Shown here one piece after another: positions 1 to 12,629 of a stretch of 64,000 nucleotides of DNA. A program made the translations under genes and the position numbers. The notes beneath the pieces are model-generated. The model did no database searches and was not told the origin of the DNA. It saw only the letters and a program-made list of their open reading frames with translations. Position 1 is the first letter of the stretch. Every line of letters starts with the position of its first letter. The stretch comes from Leptospirillum ferrooxidans C2-3 (GTDB taxonomy: Bacteria; Nitrospirota; Leptospirillia; Leptospirillales; Leptospirillaceae), in assembly GCF_000284315.1 (NCBI RefSeq), contig NC_017094.1, forward strand, positions 1 through 64,000, in the 5' to 3' direction.

Positions 1-1395
1 ATGGATTCGGTCCTTCTTCAGAGGGTTCTCAACAGATTTCGCGAGTTCGGTCCCGAAGCCCGGTCTCGTGATCTGGAAGGTGTTCTGGACCTCTTTGAGG
101 GAGCGTCGCTTTCCGGATCGGGAGAGAGTTATATCCTGTTTGTCGGATCGTCTTTTGTCCAGAGAATGATCGAGGAGCGTTACCTTTCCGAAATTATTCT
201 GGTGATGAGGGAGGTTCTGGACAATGACCGGATCGAATTGACGGTTGAGGTTCTCCCGCAGGCCAAAACTCCACAGAGAAAGAAAAAAGCCAAGGAATCT
301 CCCCAGCAAGATAAGTCGAAGAGTTTATCTGGGGTTTTGAGCATGTCTCCCGAACAGCAGAGTACATGGGAAACTCATCTGAGTCCCCGGTATACCTTTT
401 CCAATTATGTTGTGGGGATGTGCAACCAGTTCGCCCATGCAGCGGCAACGGCTATCGCGAATAATCCCTCCAACACCTATAATCCCTTTTATGTTTTTGG
501 AGGAGTCGGATTGGGAAAAACCCATCTGGTGTCCGCCATTGGCAACCAGATGAAATCCCGTTTTCCTTCCCTGAAAATTCTCTATATCACGACCGAATCC
601 TTCCTGAATGAAATGGTGACAGCGATCAAGTTTTCCAAGATGAACGAATTTCGGGAACGATATCGTAAGATTGATGTCCTCATTGTGGATGATATCCAGT
701 TCCTTTCAGGAAAAGAGAGAACCCAGGAAGAGTTTTTTTATACATTCAACGCGTTATTTGAAAATGGAAAACAGATTATTCTATCCAGTGATTGCATGCC
801 CAGTGAAATCGCAACACTTGAAGACCGGTTGAAGTCGCGTTTCAGCTGGGGTCTGATTGCGGACATACAGATTCCCGATTTTGAGACAAAGATCGCCATA
901 TTGAGGGACAAGATGGCCCAGGAGGGATTGGCCCTTCCTGAAGAAGTTGTCTTTTTTCTGGCCAATACAGTCAAGACGAATATTCGTGAGCTTGAAGGGG
1001 CAATGATCCGTTTGGGAGCCTGGGGAAATTTGATGGGGAGACCCATCACCATTGAAGTTGCCAGGAAGCTTCTGTCCGATATTCTGCCAACCACCAAGGA
1101 TCTTGCAGATGTGGAGCGGATCCTTGCCGAAGTGGCAGGTTACTACGGTGTGACATCCAAAGATATCCGCTCCAGGAAAAGAACCCGTTCAATGGTCGTT
1201 GCAAGACATATGGCAGCGTATCTGATCAGGGATATCGGTCATAAGTCCTACCCTGAAATCGGTCGGGAACTTGGTGGCAGGGACCATTCGACAATCATTC
1301 ATTCCTGTAAATATATTGAGGATGCGCTTGAATCAGATCCCCAGACGATGAGCGAGATAGAGCAAATCAAGAAGAGGCTCGAGAACAGAAGCTAG
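1..1395 (+). CDS. dnaA: Chromosomal replication initiator protein DnaA
   Basis: Binds DnaA boxes at oriC and opens the duplex. The 464 residues show the family order: an N-terminal interaction domain (about 1-85), a Lys/Gln-rich linker (about 86-115), an AAA+ ATPase core and a C-terminal DNA-binding domain. Visible motifs are Walker A GGVGLGKT (167-174), Walker B LIVDDIQ (about 227-233) and the DnaA signature GRELGGRDHSTIIHS (421-435). The length is normal for the family. The window starts exactly on the ATG, so the upstream origin, promoter and ribosome site cannot be seen. It is followed by dnaN, gyrB and gyrA, the classical replication-origin gene order. Confidence 0.98.
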   Translation: MDSVLLQRVLNRFREFGPEARSRDLEGVLDLFEGASLSGSGESYILFVGSSFVQRMIEERYLSEIILVMREVLDNDRIELTVEVLPQAKTPQRKKKAKESPQQDKSKSLSGVLSMSPEQQSTWETHLSPRYTFSNYVVGMCNQFAHAAATAIANNPSNTYNPFYVFGGVGLGKTHLVSAIGNQMKSRFPSLKILYITTESFLNEMVTAIKFSKMNEFRERYRKIDVLIVDDIQFLSGKERTQEEFFYTFNALFENGKQIILSSDCMPSEIATLEDRLKSRFSWGLIADIQIPDFETKIAILRDKMAQEGLALPEEVVFFLANTVKTNIRELEGAMIRLGAWGNLMGRPITIEVARKLLSDILPTTKDLADVERILAEVAGYYGVTSKDIRSRKRTRSMVVARHMAAYLIRDIGHKSYPEIGRELGGRDHSTIIHSCKYIEDALESDPQTMSEIEQIKKRLENRS

Positions 1396-1451
1396 ATCCT
1401 ATTCGGCTAAATAACAGAATAGTTCCAAAATACTTATGGAGACAGGAAACA

Positions 1452-2609
1452 ATGGAAATCATCGTTGATCAGGAGACATTTCTGGACGGGGTTCAAAGGA
1501 TTGCCGCACTGACCGATCGAAAAAACGCTGCTCTTGTAGGATCCCAGGTTTTGCTGGACGCGCAGGGAGAAACGGTTACCCTCTATGCTTCCGACACACA
1601 GACGGGAGGACGTTTCGAGTTGCCCGCAAAAGTCTTGGCTCCGGGAAAAACGACGGTGCCGGGTAAAACCCTTTTTAATCTTATCCGTCAGTTGCCTCCA
1701 GGTGACCTGACTATTACGAGAGATGCTTCCGGACTGACAAGGATTGAGCGCGAGCGAATCCAGAATAGCCTTAAGGGAATTAATCCGGACGAGTTTAATG
1801 TTTTTCCGGAAATTACCGCAGAATATTCATTTCTTGTCCCTTTGGGAGCTTTTCTCGACCAGTTGAAAAAAAGCTTGCCTTTTGCGTCCGATGAAGAGGG
1901 CAAGCCATTAAATGGCATTCTTTTGACCCGTGAGCTGGGGGACAAAGGTCAGCCGATCCTGAACATGGTCAGTACCGACGGACATCGTCTACATCATGGG
2001 GTCATTTTGTTGGGTGAAGATGCGGGCGGTTCGGTGACAGGGCAGTCGGAAAGCCGTTTTATCCTGAAAAAAAGAAACCTCCAGGAGCTTGCGCATGTGC
2101 TTGAGCTTGATGCCAAGGATCCGAACATGTCGATCGAAATCGTCCTGAACCCCAAATACGTCACTTTTCGATGGGGACGCTTCTACTACTTTGCAAGGCT
2201 CCTGTCGACTCCCTACCCGAACTACAAGGAGGCGTTTCCCCAGGACTTCACCGTTGGGGTGGAGATTTCCCGGGAATCCCTGGATAGCGCCCTGAAAAGG
2301 GTTTCTGTGGTTTCTGACAAGAAGCCGGAGGTTATTTTTGACTGGAATGACCGATTCCTGGTTCTGAGGACCATGAATGAGGAAATCGGGGAATCGATTG
2401 AAACCATTCCGGCATTTGTCAGGGGAGAGTCGGGTTCCCTGATTTTCAAGATCGACTTTTTGAGAGTCCTTCTGGCGGTGACATCAGGGGAAACCATCCG
2501 GTTTGATGTGCGTTACGGCAAGGAGTATGGGGCAAAGGATTCGATGCCGGTCATCTGGAGAGCTCTTGATGATCCGCACTCCCGGTATGTATTGATGCCG
2601 ATGGGTTAA
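1452..2609 (+). CDS. dnaN: DNA polymerase III subunit beta (sliding clamp)
   Basis: Ring-shaped processivity clamp for DNA polymerase III. The 385-residue length fits a three-domain clamp, and the C-terminus ends in a clamp-like run (RYVLMPMG, equivalent to the usual YVVMPMR end). The ATG at 1452 follows GGAGACAGGA at close spacing, a good ribosome site. It lies 56 bp after dnaA and probably belongs to the same transcript. Nothing is unusual in it. Confidence 0.96.
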   Translation: MEIIVDQETFLDGVQRIAALTDRKNAALVGSQVLLDAQGETVTLYASDTQTGGRFELPAKVLAPGKTTVPGKTLFNLIRQLPPGDLTITRDASGLTRIERERIQNSLKGINPDEFNVFPEITAEYSFLVPLGAFLDQLKKSLPFASDEEGKPLNGILLTRELGDKGQPILNMVSTDGHRLHHGVILLGEDAGGSVTGQSESRFILKKRNLQELAHVLELDAKDPNMSIEIVLNPKYVTFRWGRFYYFARLLSTPYPNYKEAFPQDFTVGVEISRESLDSALKRVSVVSDKKPEVIFDWNDRFLVLRTMNEEIGESIETIPAFVRGESGSLIFKIDFLRVLLAVTSGETIRFDVRYGKEYGAKDSMPVIWRALDDPHSRYVLMPMG

Positions 2610-2649
2610 GTCCTGACCTGAGGTAGCACTTTGGTCACAACAGCAATAA

Positions 2650-5106
<2,457 letters not shown>

Positions 5107-5157
5107 TTGATTCCTGATGTTTGTTGACGATTCATTCTCCCAGAAGGAGTAACTTTC

Positions 5158-7626
5158 TTGGCCATGATTCCTTTTGAGCAGGCGATTGCGATTGATACCG
5201 AAATCCGGACCGCATACCTGAACTATTCCATGAGCGTTATTGTCGGCAGGGCCTTGCCCGATATTCGGGACGGCCTGAAGCCCGTTCAGAGACGGGTTCT
5301 TTTTGCGATGCATGAAATGGGAGTCCGTTCCGGGGGGGCTTACAAAAAATCGGCCCGTATCGTTGGTGATGTGATTGGTAAATACCATCCTCACGGAGAT
5401 ACGGCGGTTTATGATACAGCGGTCAGGCTTGTCCAGCCATTTACGCTTCGTTACCCATTGATTGACGGCCAGGGAAATTTTGGATCGATCGACGGAGATT
5501 CTCCCGCAGCCATGAGGTATACGGAAATTCGGCTGAAGGCGATTTCCGAGGAGATGATGTCGGAGCTTTCGGAAGAAACGGTCGGGTTCGGTCCAAACTA
5601 TGATGAATCTCTTGAAGAACCTAAAGTCCTTCCCGCAAAACTTCCCCTTTTGCTTCTGAACGGATCGTCGGGTATTGCCGTCGGAATGGCGACCAACATT
5701 CCCCCCCACAACAGTCGGGAGATCATCAACGCCCTGCTTGAGATGATCGATAACCCGTCTTTTTCCATGGAAGATCTTCTCCGTGTCGTGACCGGACCGG
5801 ATTTTCCGACAGGTGGCCTGATCATGGGTCGTTCGGGTATAGAGGAGGCCTTCCGCACCGGTCGCGGTTCTGTGGTGATGCGGGGAGTGGTTGATGTGGA
5901 GGAGAGTACCAGGGCCGACCGTCAGGCGATCGTGATCAGCGAAATTCCATACATGGTGAATAAAACCCGTCTCATTGAAAAAATCGCGGCTCTTGTCCGT
6001 GACAAGGAAATTGACGGAATTGCCGATATTCGGGACGAGTCAAATCGGGAAGGAATGCGGATCGTCCTTGATCTGAAACGGGACGGAAATCCTCAGGTCA
6101 TCATCAACAGGCTTTATTCCATGACCGCTCTTCAAAGTTCGTTCGGGGTCAATTTTGTCGCCATCGTCAACCAGCGGCCGGTCACCCTTTCCCTTTTGGA
6201 AGCACTTCGGCATTTTCTGGATTTCCGTCAGGATGTGGTCACCAAGAGAACCCTCTACCGCCTCAAAAAAGCCCGGGAAAGGTTCCATATCCTCGAGGGG
6301 TTGAAGCGTGCCATCGATCTGATGGATCAGATCATTGCGCTGATTCGGGCGTCAGACTCTCCCGAGACCGCACGGGAAGGGCTTATGACCTCCTACGCTT
6401 TTTCCGAGATTCAGGCCCGTGCCATTCTCGATATGCGTCTGCAGCGGCTGACTGCCCTTGAGAGGGATAAAATTGAAGCAGAGTATGAAGAGGTCCGGAA
6501 AATTATTCTTGAGCTCGAAAGGATCCTTGGCAGCCGGGATGTTTTGATGGGAGTCGTGAGAGAAGAGTTTTTGGAGCTTCGTGAAAAGTTCGGGGATGAA
6601 AGGCGGACCAGAATTGTTCCGGATGAAGGCGAGATTGATTTCGAATCCCTCATTCCCGACGATCCCTGTTATATCAACCTGACATTCCAGGGATACATCA
6701 AGAGGCTTTCAAAAGACGCCTATCCGACCCAGAACAGGGGAGGAAAGGGACGAATCGGCGTCACACTCAAGGATGACGACGCCGTTATTTCGACACTGTC
6801 TCCCACAATGCATGAGACTATTCTCTTCTTCACCGATATCGGGAAGGTTTATCGTCTTAAGGTTCACGAAATTCCGGAAGGTCAGCGGGCAACCCGGGGA
6901 AAGAGCATCCGGTCGCTCCTGGCGCTTGCTCCCGATGAAAAAGTCACACAACTTCTTTCCATCCGCTCTTTCGGGGAAGAAAAGAGTCTGATCTTTGTGA
7001 CCGAAAGGGGAAAAATCAAGAGGACTCAGCTGATCCATTACGGCCAGATCCGGCAAAGCGGAATCATAGCGATTTCATTGGAGGAGGGGGACCGTCTCGC
7101 CCAGGTGATGGTCGGCGAGCCGGGGACCGATATCCTGATCGCTACAAAGGGTGGCAAGGGAATTCTGATCCCGATGGATGATCCAGACAAGGGTTTTCGC
7201 AGCATGGGTCGAACGGCTTCGGGTGTGAAGGGGATCAAGTTGGCACCGAATGACCTGGTTGTCGGAGCGGAGACGATTCAGGACGAAGACTTTGTTGCCG
7301 TCATTACGGCAAGGGGTTACGGAAAACGCGTCAATACAGGAAAGGATTTCCGGCTTCAGGGTCGCGGAGGCCAGGGCGTCAGGATCCTCAAGGCAGCTGA
7401 GAAGATTGGTCCGGTTGTTTCGGTCATCAAGGTGACAGGATCCGAGGATGTTTTTCTGATCACCCAGAAAGGCCAGGCGCTCAGGATTGAAACATCGACG
7501 ATCCGTTTGACCGGCAGGACGGCGCAGGGAGTGAAACTTTTGAACCTTCAGTCGGAAGATGAAATCCAGTGTGCATCCCTGGCACCCCTCAGGGGAGAAA
7601 CGGAAGATGGGACTCCCGCGACTTGA
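5158..7626 (+). CDS. gyrA: DNA gyrase subunit A
   Basis: DNA breakage-reunion subunit of gyrase. The active-site tyrosine lies in [11 protein letters not shown] GyrA-box-like QNRGGKG near residues 524-530 marks it as GyrA rather than ParC. The TTG at 5158 is favoured over the ATG at 5164 because AAGGAG (5144-5149) lies 8 nt before the TTG and 14 nt before the ATG. The quinolone-determining loop reads [11 protein letters not shown], with Thr where E. coli has Ser83. The 3' end overlaps the next gene's start by 20 bp. Confidence 0.97.
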   Translation: MAMIPFEQAIAIDTEIRTAYLNYSMSVIVGRALPDIRDGLKPVQRRVLFAMHEMGVRSGGAYKKSARIVGDVIGKYHPHGDTAVYDTAVRLVQPFTLRYPLIDGQGNFGSIDGDSPAAMRYTEIRLKAISEEMMSELSEETVGFGPNYDESLEEPKVLPAKLPLLLLNGSSGIAVGMATNIPPHNSREIINALLEMIDNPSFSMEDLLRVVTGPDFPTGGLIMGRSGIEEAFRTGRGSVVMRGVVDVEESTRADRQAIVISEIPYMVNKTRLIEKIAALVRDKEIDGIADIRDESNREGMRIVLDLKRDGNPQVIINRLYSMTALQSSFGVNFVAIVNQRPVTLSLLEALRHFLDFRQDVVTKRTLYRLKKARERFHILEGLKRAIDLMDQIIALIRASDSPETAREGLMTSYAFSEIQARAILDMRLQRLTALERDKIEAEYEEVRKIILELERILGSRDVLMGVVREEFLELREKFGDERRTRIVPDEGEIDFESLIPDDPCYINLTFQGYIKRLSKDAYPTQNRGGKGRIGVTLKDDDAVISTLSPTMHETILFFTDIGKVYRLKVHEIPEGQRATRGKSIRSLLALAPDEKVTQLLSIRSFGEEKSLIFVTERGKIKRTQLIHYGQIRQSGIIAISLEEGDRLAQVMVGEPGTDILIATKGGKGILIPMDDPDKGFRSMGRTASGVKGIKLAPNDLVVGAETIQDEDFVAVITARGYGKRVNTGKDFRLQGRGGQGVRILKAAEKIGPVVSVIKVTGSEDVFLITQKGQALRIETSTIRLTGRTAQGVKLLNLQSEDEIQCASLAPLRGETEDGTPAT

Positions 7627-8470
7627 CCTGATTCTGTCCAGGGCCTTCTGGGCAATGTTTCTGGTCTTTTTATTGGTCGGTCAGGATGGTTGCAGCAAAA
7701 ATCGGGCGGAACAAAAGTACGATCAGGGTATGGTCGCTCTCGAGCATCTGGATCTTGCCCGGGCCCGTGAGGATTTTTCCGGGGCGATCGCGAAAAGTCC
7801 CGTTGCCAGGACAAGGGGAAAGGCTTACTTTCGCCTGGGCAGAATGGACGATCTCTACCAGAACGACCCGCGTCAGGCGTCCCAGGATTATATGAAAGCC
7901 CTGGAAAATCTTCAGGGAGGAGCGATTCGCCAAAAGGTCTCCTTTTTTCTGGCGAGGGATCTTGACCGCTTGAGCCGCTCTGGTCAGGCGCTTGAAATCC
8001 TTGAAAAAATCGATGCTGACTCCCTCGATAGTGAGTTTCAGGGACGAATTTATCTTTTGATGGCAAGGATCTACGAGCATCGTGAAGACTACCGGAATGC
8101 GTCGGTCTTCTACAAGAAGGTGGTTCGTGCTGTTCCCGACGGATTCACGGGTGAAAAGGCTCGTTACAAGCTCGGTCTCATGGACGCGTTTCTCGGAAAC
8201 AGTTCAGGGGCCTCTGTCAGACTGGCCGCCTTCCTGAAAAGATACCCTGACAGTACCTTTGCTTCGGTCGCCCGACTGAATCTGGCCTCCATCGATGAAA
8301 AGGATGGTCAGTATCAGAAAGCGCTGGAATTGTTGACCACCCTGATTTCCTCCTACCCGAACCCCGCTCTGATCAACAGCAGGATCATGGAACTGCGAAA
8401 AAAAATGGACAATCATTCCGTTGGCGGACAACAGACAGGTGGTCCAACGGGGTCAGGAGCTTCAGGTTGA
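7607..8470 (+). CDS. TPR-type lipoprotein, unknown function
   Basis: 287 residues starting from an ATG after AGGGGAGA; this start lies inside the gyrA 3' end. A hydrophobic signal segment (about 12-25) is followed by Cys29 in a QDGC context, a weak lipobox. The rest is rich in helical tetratricopeptide-like repeats (for example [49 protein letters not shown]), which normally mediate protein-protein contacts in the periplasm. The C-terminus is Gly/Thr/Ser-rich. It overlaps gyrA upstream and queE downstream, suggesting co-translation, but no functional link to either is evident. Orthology to a named protein was not recognised. Confidence 0.8.
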   Translation: MGLPRLDLILSRAFWAMFLVFLLVGQDGCSKNRAEQKYDQGMVALEHLDLARAREDFSGAIAKSPVARTRGKAYFRLGRMDDLYQNDPRQASQDYMKALENLQGGAIRQKVSFFLARDLDRLSRSGQALEILEKIDADSLDSEFQGRIYLLMARIYEHREDYRNASVFYKKVVRAVPDGFTGEKARYKLGLMDAFLGNSSGASVRLAAFLKRYPDSTFASVARLNLASIDEKDGQYQKALELLTTLISSYPNPALINSRIMELRKKMDNHSVGGQQTGGPTGSGASG

Positions 8471-9105
8471 AGATTACCGAGCTGTTTCGTTCGATTCAGG
8501 GGGAATCGCTTTATTCGGGTTGGCCCTGTTTTTTCATCAGGACTTCTGGTTGTCCCCTTCGTTGTACATGGTGTGATACGACCTATTCATTTTATGGTGG
8601 AACGGACATGACTGTGGACGAGATCCTTCTTGAGACGGGGAAGTCGGAAACAAATCTGGTCGAGATTACCGGGGGGGAGCCGTTTGTCCAGACGGATTTT
8701 GTGGAGCTTTCGAACCGTCTCCGACGGGAAGGATATGAGGTTTTGATTGAAACTTCGGGAGGATTTCCCATTCCCGAGGGGCTCGACAGGTCCTGTCATG
8801 TGATTATGGACATCAAGCCACCCGGGTCCGGGATGAGCCAGTGGATGAATCCCGATCATTTCCGGAGCCTGACATCGAATGACGAGATCAAGGCGGTGTG
8901 CCAGAGTCGGGAGGATTTCGACTGGGTTGTATCGACTCTTGACGATTGGCGATTGCCTGCCGAGATTCCTGTGACCGTTTCTCCGGTTTTCGATCTGGTT
9001 GATCCAAAAGAGCTTGGGCAATGGGTGCTTGAATCCAGAAGACGTTTCAGAATACAGATACAGCTTCATAAAATTCTGTTTGATCCAAAGGCGAAGGGGG
9101 TCTGA
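8467..9105 (+). CDS. queE: 7-carboxy-7-deazaguanine synthase QueE
   Basis: Radical SAM enzyme that contracts 6-carboxytetrahydropterin to 7-carboxy-7-deazaguanine in queuosine synthesis. The N-terminus carries IQGES and the cluster motif C-x3-C-x2-C (Cys29, Cys33, Cys36), followed by CDTTYSF. EITGGEP lies downstream and is typical of the family. The 212-residue length is normal. The TTG start overlaps the previous stop (TTGA) and follows AGGAG by 7 nt, so translation is probably coupled. queC follows 40 bp later, which supports the assignment. Confidence 0.93.
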   Translation: MKITELFRSIQGESLYSGWPCFFIRTSGCPLRCTWCDTTYSFYGGTDMTVDEILLETGKSETNLVEITGGEPFVQTDFVELSNRLRREGYEVLIETSGGFPIPEGLDRSCHVIMDIKPPGSGMSQWMNPDHFRSLTSNDEIKAVCQSREDFDWVVSTLDDWRLPAEIPVTVSPVFDLVDPKELGQWVLESRRRFRIQIQLHKILFDPKAKGV

Positions 9106-9145
9106 TGGCCCCGTCGCCCCCGGATCATTTTAAAAGGGAGTGTTC

Positions 9146-9832
9146 ATGTCCAGGCTAAAATCTTCGGGAGCTGTCGTTCTGGTCAGCGGTGGAATGGACA
9201 GTGCTGTGACCGCGGCGATTGCCCTGTCGGAAAATGAGCGGGTGTCCTTTCTGCATATCCGTTATGGAGCCCGGGCCCAGCGACGGGAGGAATCGGCTTT
9301 TAGGGCACTTTGTCAATTCTGGAATGTGACGGATTTCCAGGTGACGGATCTTCCGTCTCTGTCTTCTTTTGGAGGATCTGCCCTGACGGACAGTTCGATT
9401 TCCCTGCCGGAAGGATCCTTGGACAGGGAGGGGATACCGGTGACCTATGTTCCCTTCCGGAATGCCCATTTTCTGGCAACGGCAACCTCACTGGCCGAGA
9501 TCAAGGGGGCCAACCGGATTTATATCGGGGCGGTAGAGGAGGATTCATCCGGTTATCCTGATTGCCGGAGGGTCTTTTACGATGCATTTACAGAGGCCAT
9601 CCGGCAGGGAACAAAGCCTGATGCCGATATCAGCATCGTGACGCCGGTCATTACGTTTCGCAAATCCCGGATCGTTCAGGAAGGTCTCAGGCTGGGGGTG
9701 CCGTTCATCCACACATGGTCCTGTTATCAGGGAGTAACAGATGCTTGCGGTCATTGCGACAGCTGTCTTTTGCGGCTCAGGGGCTTTTCCGAGGCGGGTG
9801 TCTCTGATCCGTTGGAGTATTTGAAAAAATAG
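9146..9832 (+). CDS. queC: 7-cyano-7-deazaguanine synthase QueC
   Basis: ATP-dependent enzyme converting 7-carboxy-7-deazaguanine to preQ0. It has an N-terminal PP-loop SGGMDS (14-19) and a C-terminal zinc site of four cysteines (Cys193, Cys201, Cys204, Cys207). 228 residues, normal length. An upstream in-frame GTG at 9140 overlaps the ribosome site AAGGGAG, so the ATG at 9146 is preferred. It follows queE directly, the previous step of the same pathway. Confidence 0.94.
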   Translation: MSRLKSSGAVVLVSGGMDSAVTAAIALSENERVSFLHIRYGARAQRREESAFRALCQFWNVTDFQVTDLPSLSSFGGSALTDSSISLPEGSLDREGIPVTYVPFRNAHFLATATSLAEIKGANRIYIGAVEEDSSGYPDCRRVFYDAFTEAIRQGTKPDADISIVTPVITFRKSRIVQEGLRLGVPFIHTWSCYQGVTDACGHCDSCLLRLRGFSEAGVSDPLEYLKK

Positions 9833-9957
9833 CATCCTGTCTCCCTTGCGTGCCGGGGGAAGTGGAGCGATAATGACTCCTGTTCTGATGTTGGAAAATA
9901 AAACGACAATAATACTCTTGGGTTAACCTTTTTGAAGGTTGGGGAAGGGGTGTCTGC

Positions 9958-11541
9958 GTGGATCCTGAATTGGTCAAAATAGAAACGATGACGGGAGATC
10001 CCCTGGTACACCCGGCAATGGGGCTTGTGGTGGGTGTTTTTGATGACGGCCGGGTCGTCGGGGATCTCAAGAAGAAAATTGATGCGGCTTTGTCGGGGGA
10101 GTTTTCCAGGATCCTTGATGAGGGTGTCTTCCGTGGTGAGCGGGGAGATGTCATGATCCTCCCGACGCTCGGGAAAATGTCACCACAAAATCTTGTACTG
10201 GCGGGTTTGGGGAATCGTGATTCCCTGACGACAGAAGGTCTTCGACGGGTCTCCGGTCAGGTTGCCAAGGCTGCTTCCAAGCGTCGGATCAAGACACTTC
10301 TTTCAACCCTTTCGGGTGCTTTGAAAGATGTTGCCCTTTCATCGGAAGCGGTTGTTGAAGGGACGTTGCTTGCCCTTTACCGGTTTGATCTCTATAAAAC
10401 AGCCGGAAAGGACAAGGATGAACCCAAGGTTCCGGCCCAACCACTGGAAGCGCTCTGGATTGCCTCCTCAAAAGAGGGAGAGAAAAAGCATGGCCGGGGA
10501 ATTTCGGTCGCGAAAGCGGTAGTCAGGGGTGTTTATCTCGCCCGCGATCTGGGCAACCATCCGGCCAATGTGGCCACTCCGTCCATGATATCGGAGACCG
10601 CTGCAAAGGAAGCCGCTGCCCGAAAGATCTCTTTTGTCAGCTATGACTTTCAGACGATTTCCCAAATGGGACTTGGTGCCCTGGCCGGAGTTGCGAAGGG
10701 TTCGCTTGAACCTGCCCGTCTGATCAGGCTTGAGTACAAACCCAAAAAAGCCATCAATAAAAACCCTGTTCTGCTTGTGGGGAAAACCCTGACCTTTGAT
10801 TCTGGTGGCATTTCACTCAAGCCTGCCGAGAAGATGGAGGCGATGAAGGGTGACATGTCCGGTGGAGCGGCTGTTTTGGGAACAATGATGGCCTGCGCTG
10901 ATCTGGATATTCCTCTTCATATTGTCGGGATCATGCCTGCCACTGAAAATATGCCGAGTGGAACTGCAAACAAGCCAGGCGATGTTCTGACCGCTTTCAA
11001 TGGAAAGACAATCGAGGTGATCAACACCGATGCGGAAGGTCGTCTGATCCTGGCAGATGCTCTGTCCTGGGGGATCAAGACCTTTCATCCTGAACTGACG
11101 ATTGATCTTGCTACCCTGACGGGTGCCGTTACCGTAGCGCTTGGATCCCATGCGATCGGGGTTCTGGGCAATAATCGGGATCTTGTGGCAAGAGCTCTTG
11201 AGGCGGGAGAGGTCTCCGGTGAAAGAGGTTGGGAGCTTCCATTGTTTGAGGAGTATTACGAGCAGATCAAAAGTCCGATTGCCGACATGCAGAATGTGGG
11301 TGGGCGTGGTGCCGGAACAATCACTGCCGCGGCTTTCCTTTCCCATTTTGTGGACGATTGTCCATGGCTTCATCTGGATATTGCCGGAACAGCCTGGGTG
11401 GAATCGGACGAGCCCTATAAACCAAAGGGGAATGTCGGGGTTGGCATTCGTCTTCTCGTTCATCTTCTCGAAGGTCTGGTGGAAAAAGAATGGAAAGATC
11501 CAAGAGGAGCAAAGGCTTCGAAGAAACCGTCCAAGAAGTGA
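9958..11541 (+). CDS. pepA: Leucyl aminopeptidase (M17 family)
   Basis: Cytosolic two-metal aminopeptidase releasing N-terminal residues from peptides. The family signature NTDAEGRL is present at 356-363, and GKTLTFDSGGISLKP and the downstream metal-binding region are intact. 527 residues, slightly longer than the usual ~500 because of a Lys/Ser-rich C-terminal tail. GTG start at 9958, 7 nt after GGGGAAGGGG. About 125 bp separate it from queC; smpB follows closely. Confidence 0.94.
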   Translation: MDPELVKIETMTGDPLVHPAMGLVVGVFDDGRVVGDLKKKIDAALSGEFSRILDEGVFRGERGDVMILPTLGKMSPQNLVLAGLGNRDSLTTEGLRRVSGQVAKAASKRRIKTLLSTLSGALKDVALSSEAVVEGTLLALYRFDLYKTAGKDKDEPKVPAQPLEALWIASSKEGEKKHGRGISVAKAVVRGVYLARDLGNHPANVATPSMISETAAKEAAARKISFVSYDFQTISQMGLGALAGVAKGSLEPARLIRLEYKPKKAINKNPVLLVGKTLTFDSGGISLKPAEKMEAMKGDMSGGAAVLGTMMACADLDIPLHIVGIMPATENMPSGTANKPGDVLTAFNGKTIEVINTDAEGRLILADALSWGIKTFHPELTIDLATLTGAVTVALGSHAIGVLGNNRDLVARALEAGEVSGERGWELPLFEEYYEQIKSPIADMQNVGGRGAGTITAAAFLSHFVDDCPWLHLDIAGTAWVESDEPYKPKGNVGVGIRLLVHLLEGLVEKEWKDPRGAKASKKPSKK

Positions 11542-11565
11542 TGGAGCCGATGAGGAGGGCTCTCA

Positions 11566-12054
11566 GTGGCAACTCCCCCTAAGGCTCCTTCAGGCAAGAC
11601 CGTTGCCAATAATAGAAGGGCCGGCTTTCAATACGAGATTCTTGAGCGTTTTGAGGCGGGACTGGTGCTTCTGGGAACGGAGGTCAAGGCTCTTCGTGAA
11701 GGCCGCTCGAATCTGGGGGACGCTTTTGTTCGGATCGACGATATGGAGGCTTTCGTCCATCAGCTCCATATCGGTCCTTATTCTGCGGGAAGCTTTTTGA
11801 ATCATGAGCCTCTCAGGAAGCGCAAACTTCTGCTCCACAAGAAACAGATCAAGCGGATTATGGGCTTGGTCAAGATCAAGGGATATACGATTATTCTAAC
11901 CAGGATCTATGTGACTTCGGCGGGTCGTTTCAAGGCCGAGATCGCTTTGGCAAAAGGAAAGACTCAGGGCGACAAACGGGAGGCCATCCGGGAGAGAGAA
12001 GCCCACCGGGATATTGAGCGAGCTTTCCGAAGTTCTAAAAGGGGTCCTTCCTGA
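11566..12054 (+). CDS. smpB: SsrA-binding protein SmpB
   Basis: Binds tmRNA and carries it to stalled ribosomes for trans-translation. The 162-residue protein shows NRRAGFQYEILERFEAGLVLLGTEVKALREGRSNLGDAF and the basic C-terminal tail expected for the family. GTG start after GAGGAGG. The tmRNA gene lies just downstream, the common smpB-ssrA arrangement. Confidence 0.96.
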   Translation: MATPPKAPSGKTVANNRRAGFQYEILERFEAGLVLLGTEVKALREGRSNLGDAFVRIDDMEAFVHQLHIGPYSAGSFLNHEPLRKRKLLLHKKQIKRIMGLVKIKGYTIILTRIYVTSAGRFKAEIALAKGKTQGDKREAIREREAHRDIERAFRSSKRGPS

Positions 12055-12078
12055 AGGTTATGGGGTTATGGTGGGGGC

Positions 12079-12108
12079 TTGGCTAAAATACCCATAGAGT
12101 GATATAAT
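12079..12108 (+). promoter_or_regulatory. Sigma70-type promoter of ssrA
   Basis: TTGGCT (12079-12084), an 18-bp spacer and a perfect TATAAT (12103-12108). Transcription would begin about 45 nt before the mature tmRNA 5' end, leaving a leader that RNase P would remove. Confidence 0.65.
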
Positions 12109-12161
12109 TTTTTGTTCCACCATCCTGATCCAGCTTCTCTGATATTTTTGATTGATTATCC

Positions 12162-12525
12162 GGGGGCGCACTGGATTCGACGGGGATGAGAAAGCAAGAA
12201 TCGCATGCCGAGGACTCCTGGCTCCTCGTAAATCATCCGGGAAACAACACAACTGCCAACAACGAAATGGCACTTGCTGCCTGATTTAAAAGTCAGGTGA
12301 GCTAGCGTCTACCGGTACCAGTGCCTGTCCTGGTCCGGAGGCGTCGAGATGACAGGATGGCTTCCGGAACCTGCCTGGGTTCCGCTAGCGACACCAATCC
12401 AGGCTCGCGGCGAAAAGGGTGTGTCCTTTCTCCCTCTAGTGGCCAGACAAAAAAAAGGGCTAAGCATGTAGTGATTCTTCGCGGACTGTTTCCGGACGCG
12501 GGTTCGATTCCCGCCGCCTCCACCA
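12162..12525 (+). ncRNA. ssrA: Transfer-messenger RNA (tmRNA)
   Basis: Rescues stalled ribosomes by adding a degradation tag. The 5' end (GGGGGCGCA, then CTGGATTCGACGGGG) and the 3' end (GGTTCGATTCCCGCC, then CTCCACCA) form the tRNA-like acceptor and T arm, with CCA encoded at 12523-12525. The tag reading frame is GCC AAC AAC GAA ATG GCA CTT GCT GCC TGA at 12255-12284, encoding ANNEMALAA. The resume codon is assumed to be this GCC. Length about 364 nt, typical. The 3' end is the insertion point of the downstream island. Confidence 0.95.
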
Positions 12526-12629
12526 TTGCCAGATCCAAAGCCATCCAAGATCTCCGGTAAAGTGATCAAGCCAGCGTAAAAGCTGGCTTTTTTCATGTCC
12601 TGAGTCCTGCAAGATCCGAGAAAATCCAT
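12503..12629 (+). repeat. Left direct repeat (attL-like) of the ssrA island
   Basis: Contains the 16-bp core TTCGATTCCCGCCGCC (12503-12518, T arm of ssrA), 9 bp that include the CCA end, then 102 bp (12528-12629) that recur at 22109-22210 with two mismatches. The copy includes the ssrA terminator. It marks the left edge of the island. Confidence 0.85.
12568..12593 (+). terminator. Rho-independent terminator of ssrA
   Basis: Stem AAGCCAGC / GCTGGCTT with a 6-nt loop, followed by a T run. Located 43 nt after the tmRNA CCA end. Confidence 0.85.

Noticed and set aside
1-1451. Replication origin
   Set aside because: The window begins at the dnaA start, and the dnaA-dnaN gap is only 56 bp with no DnaA-box cluster; oriC would lie upstream or elsewhere.
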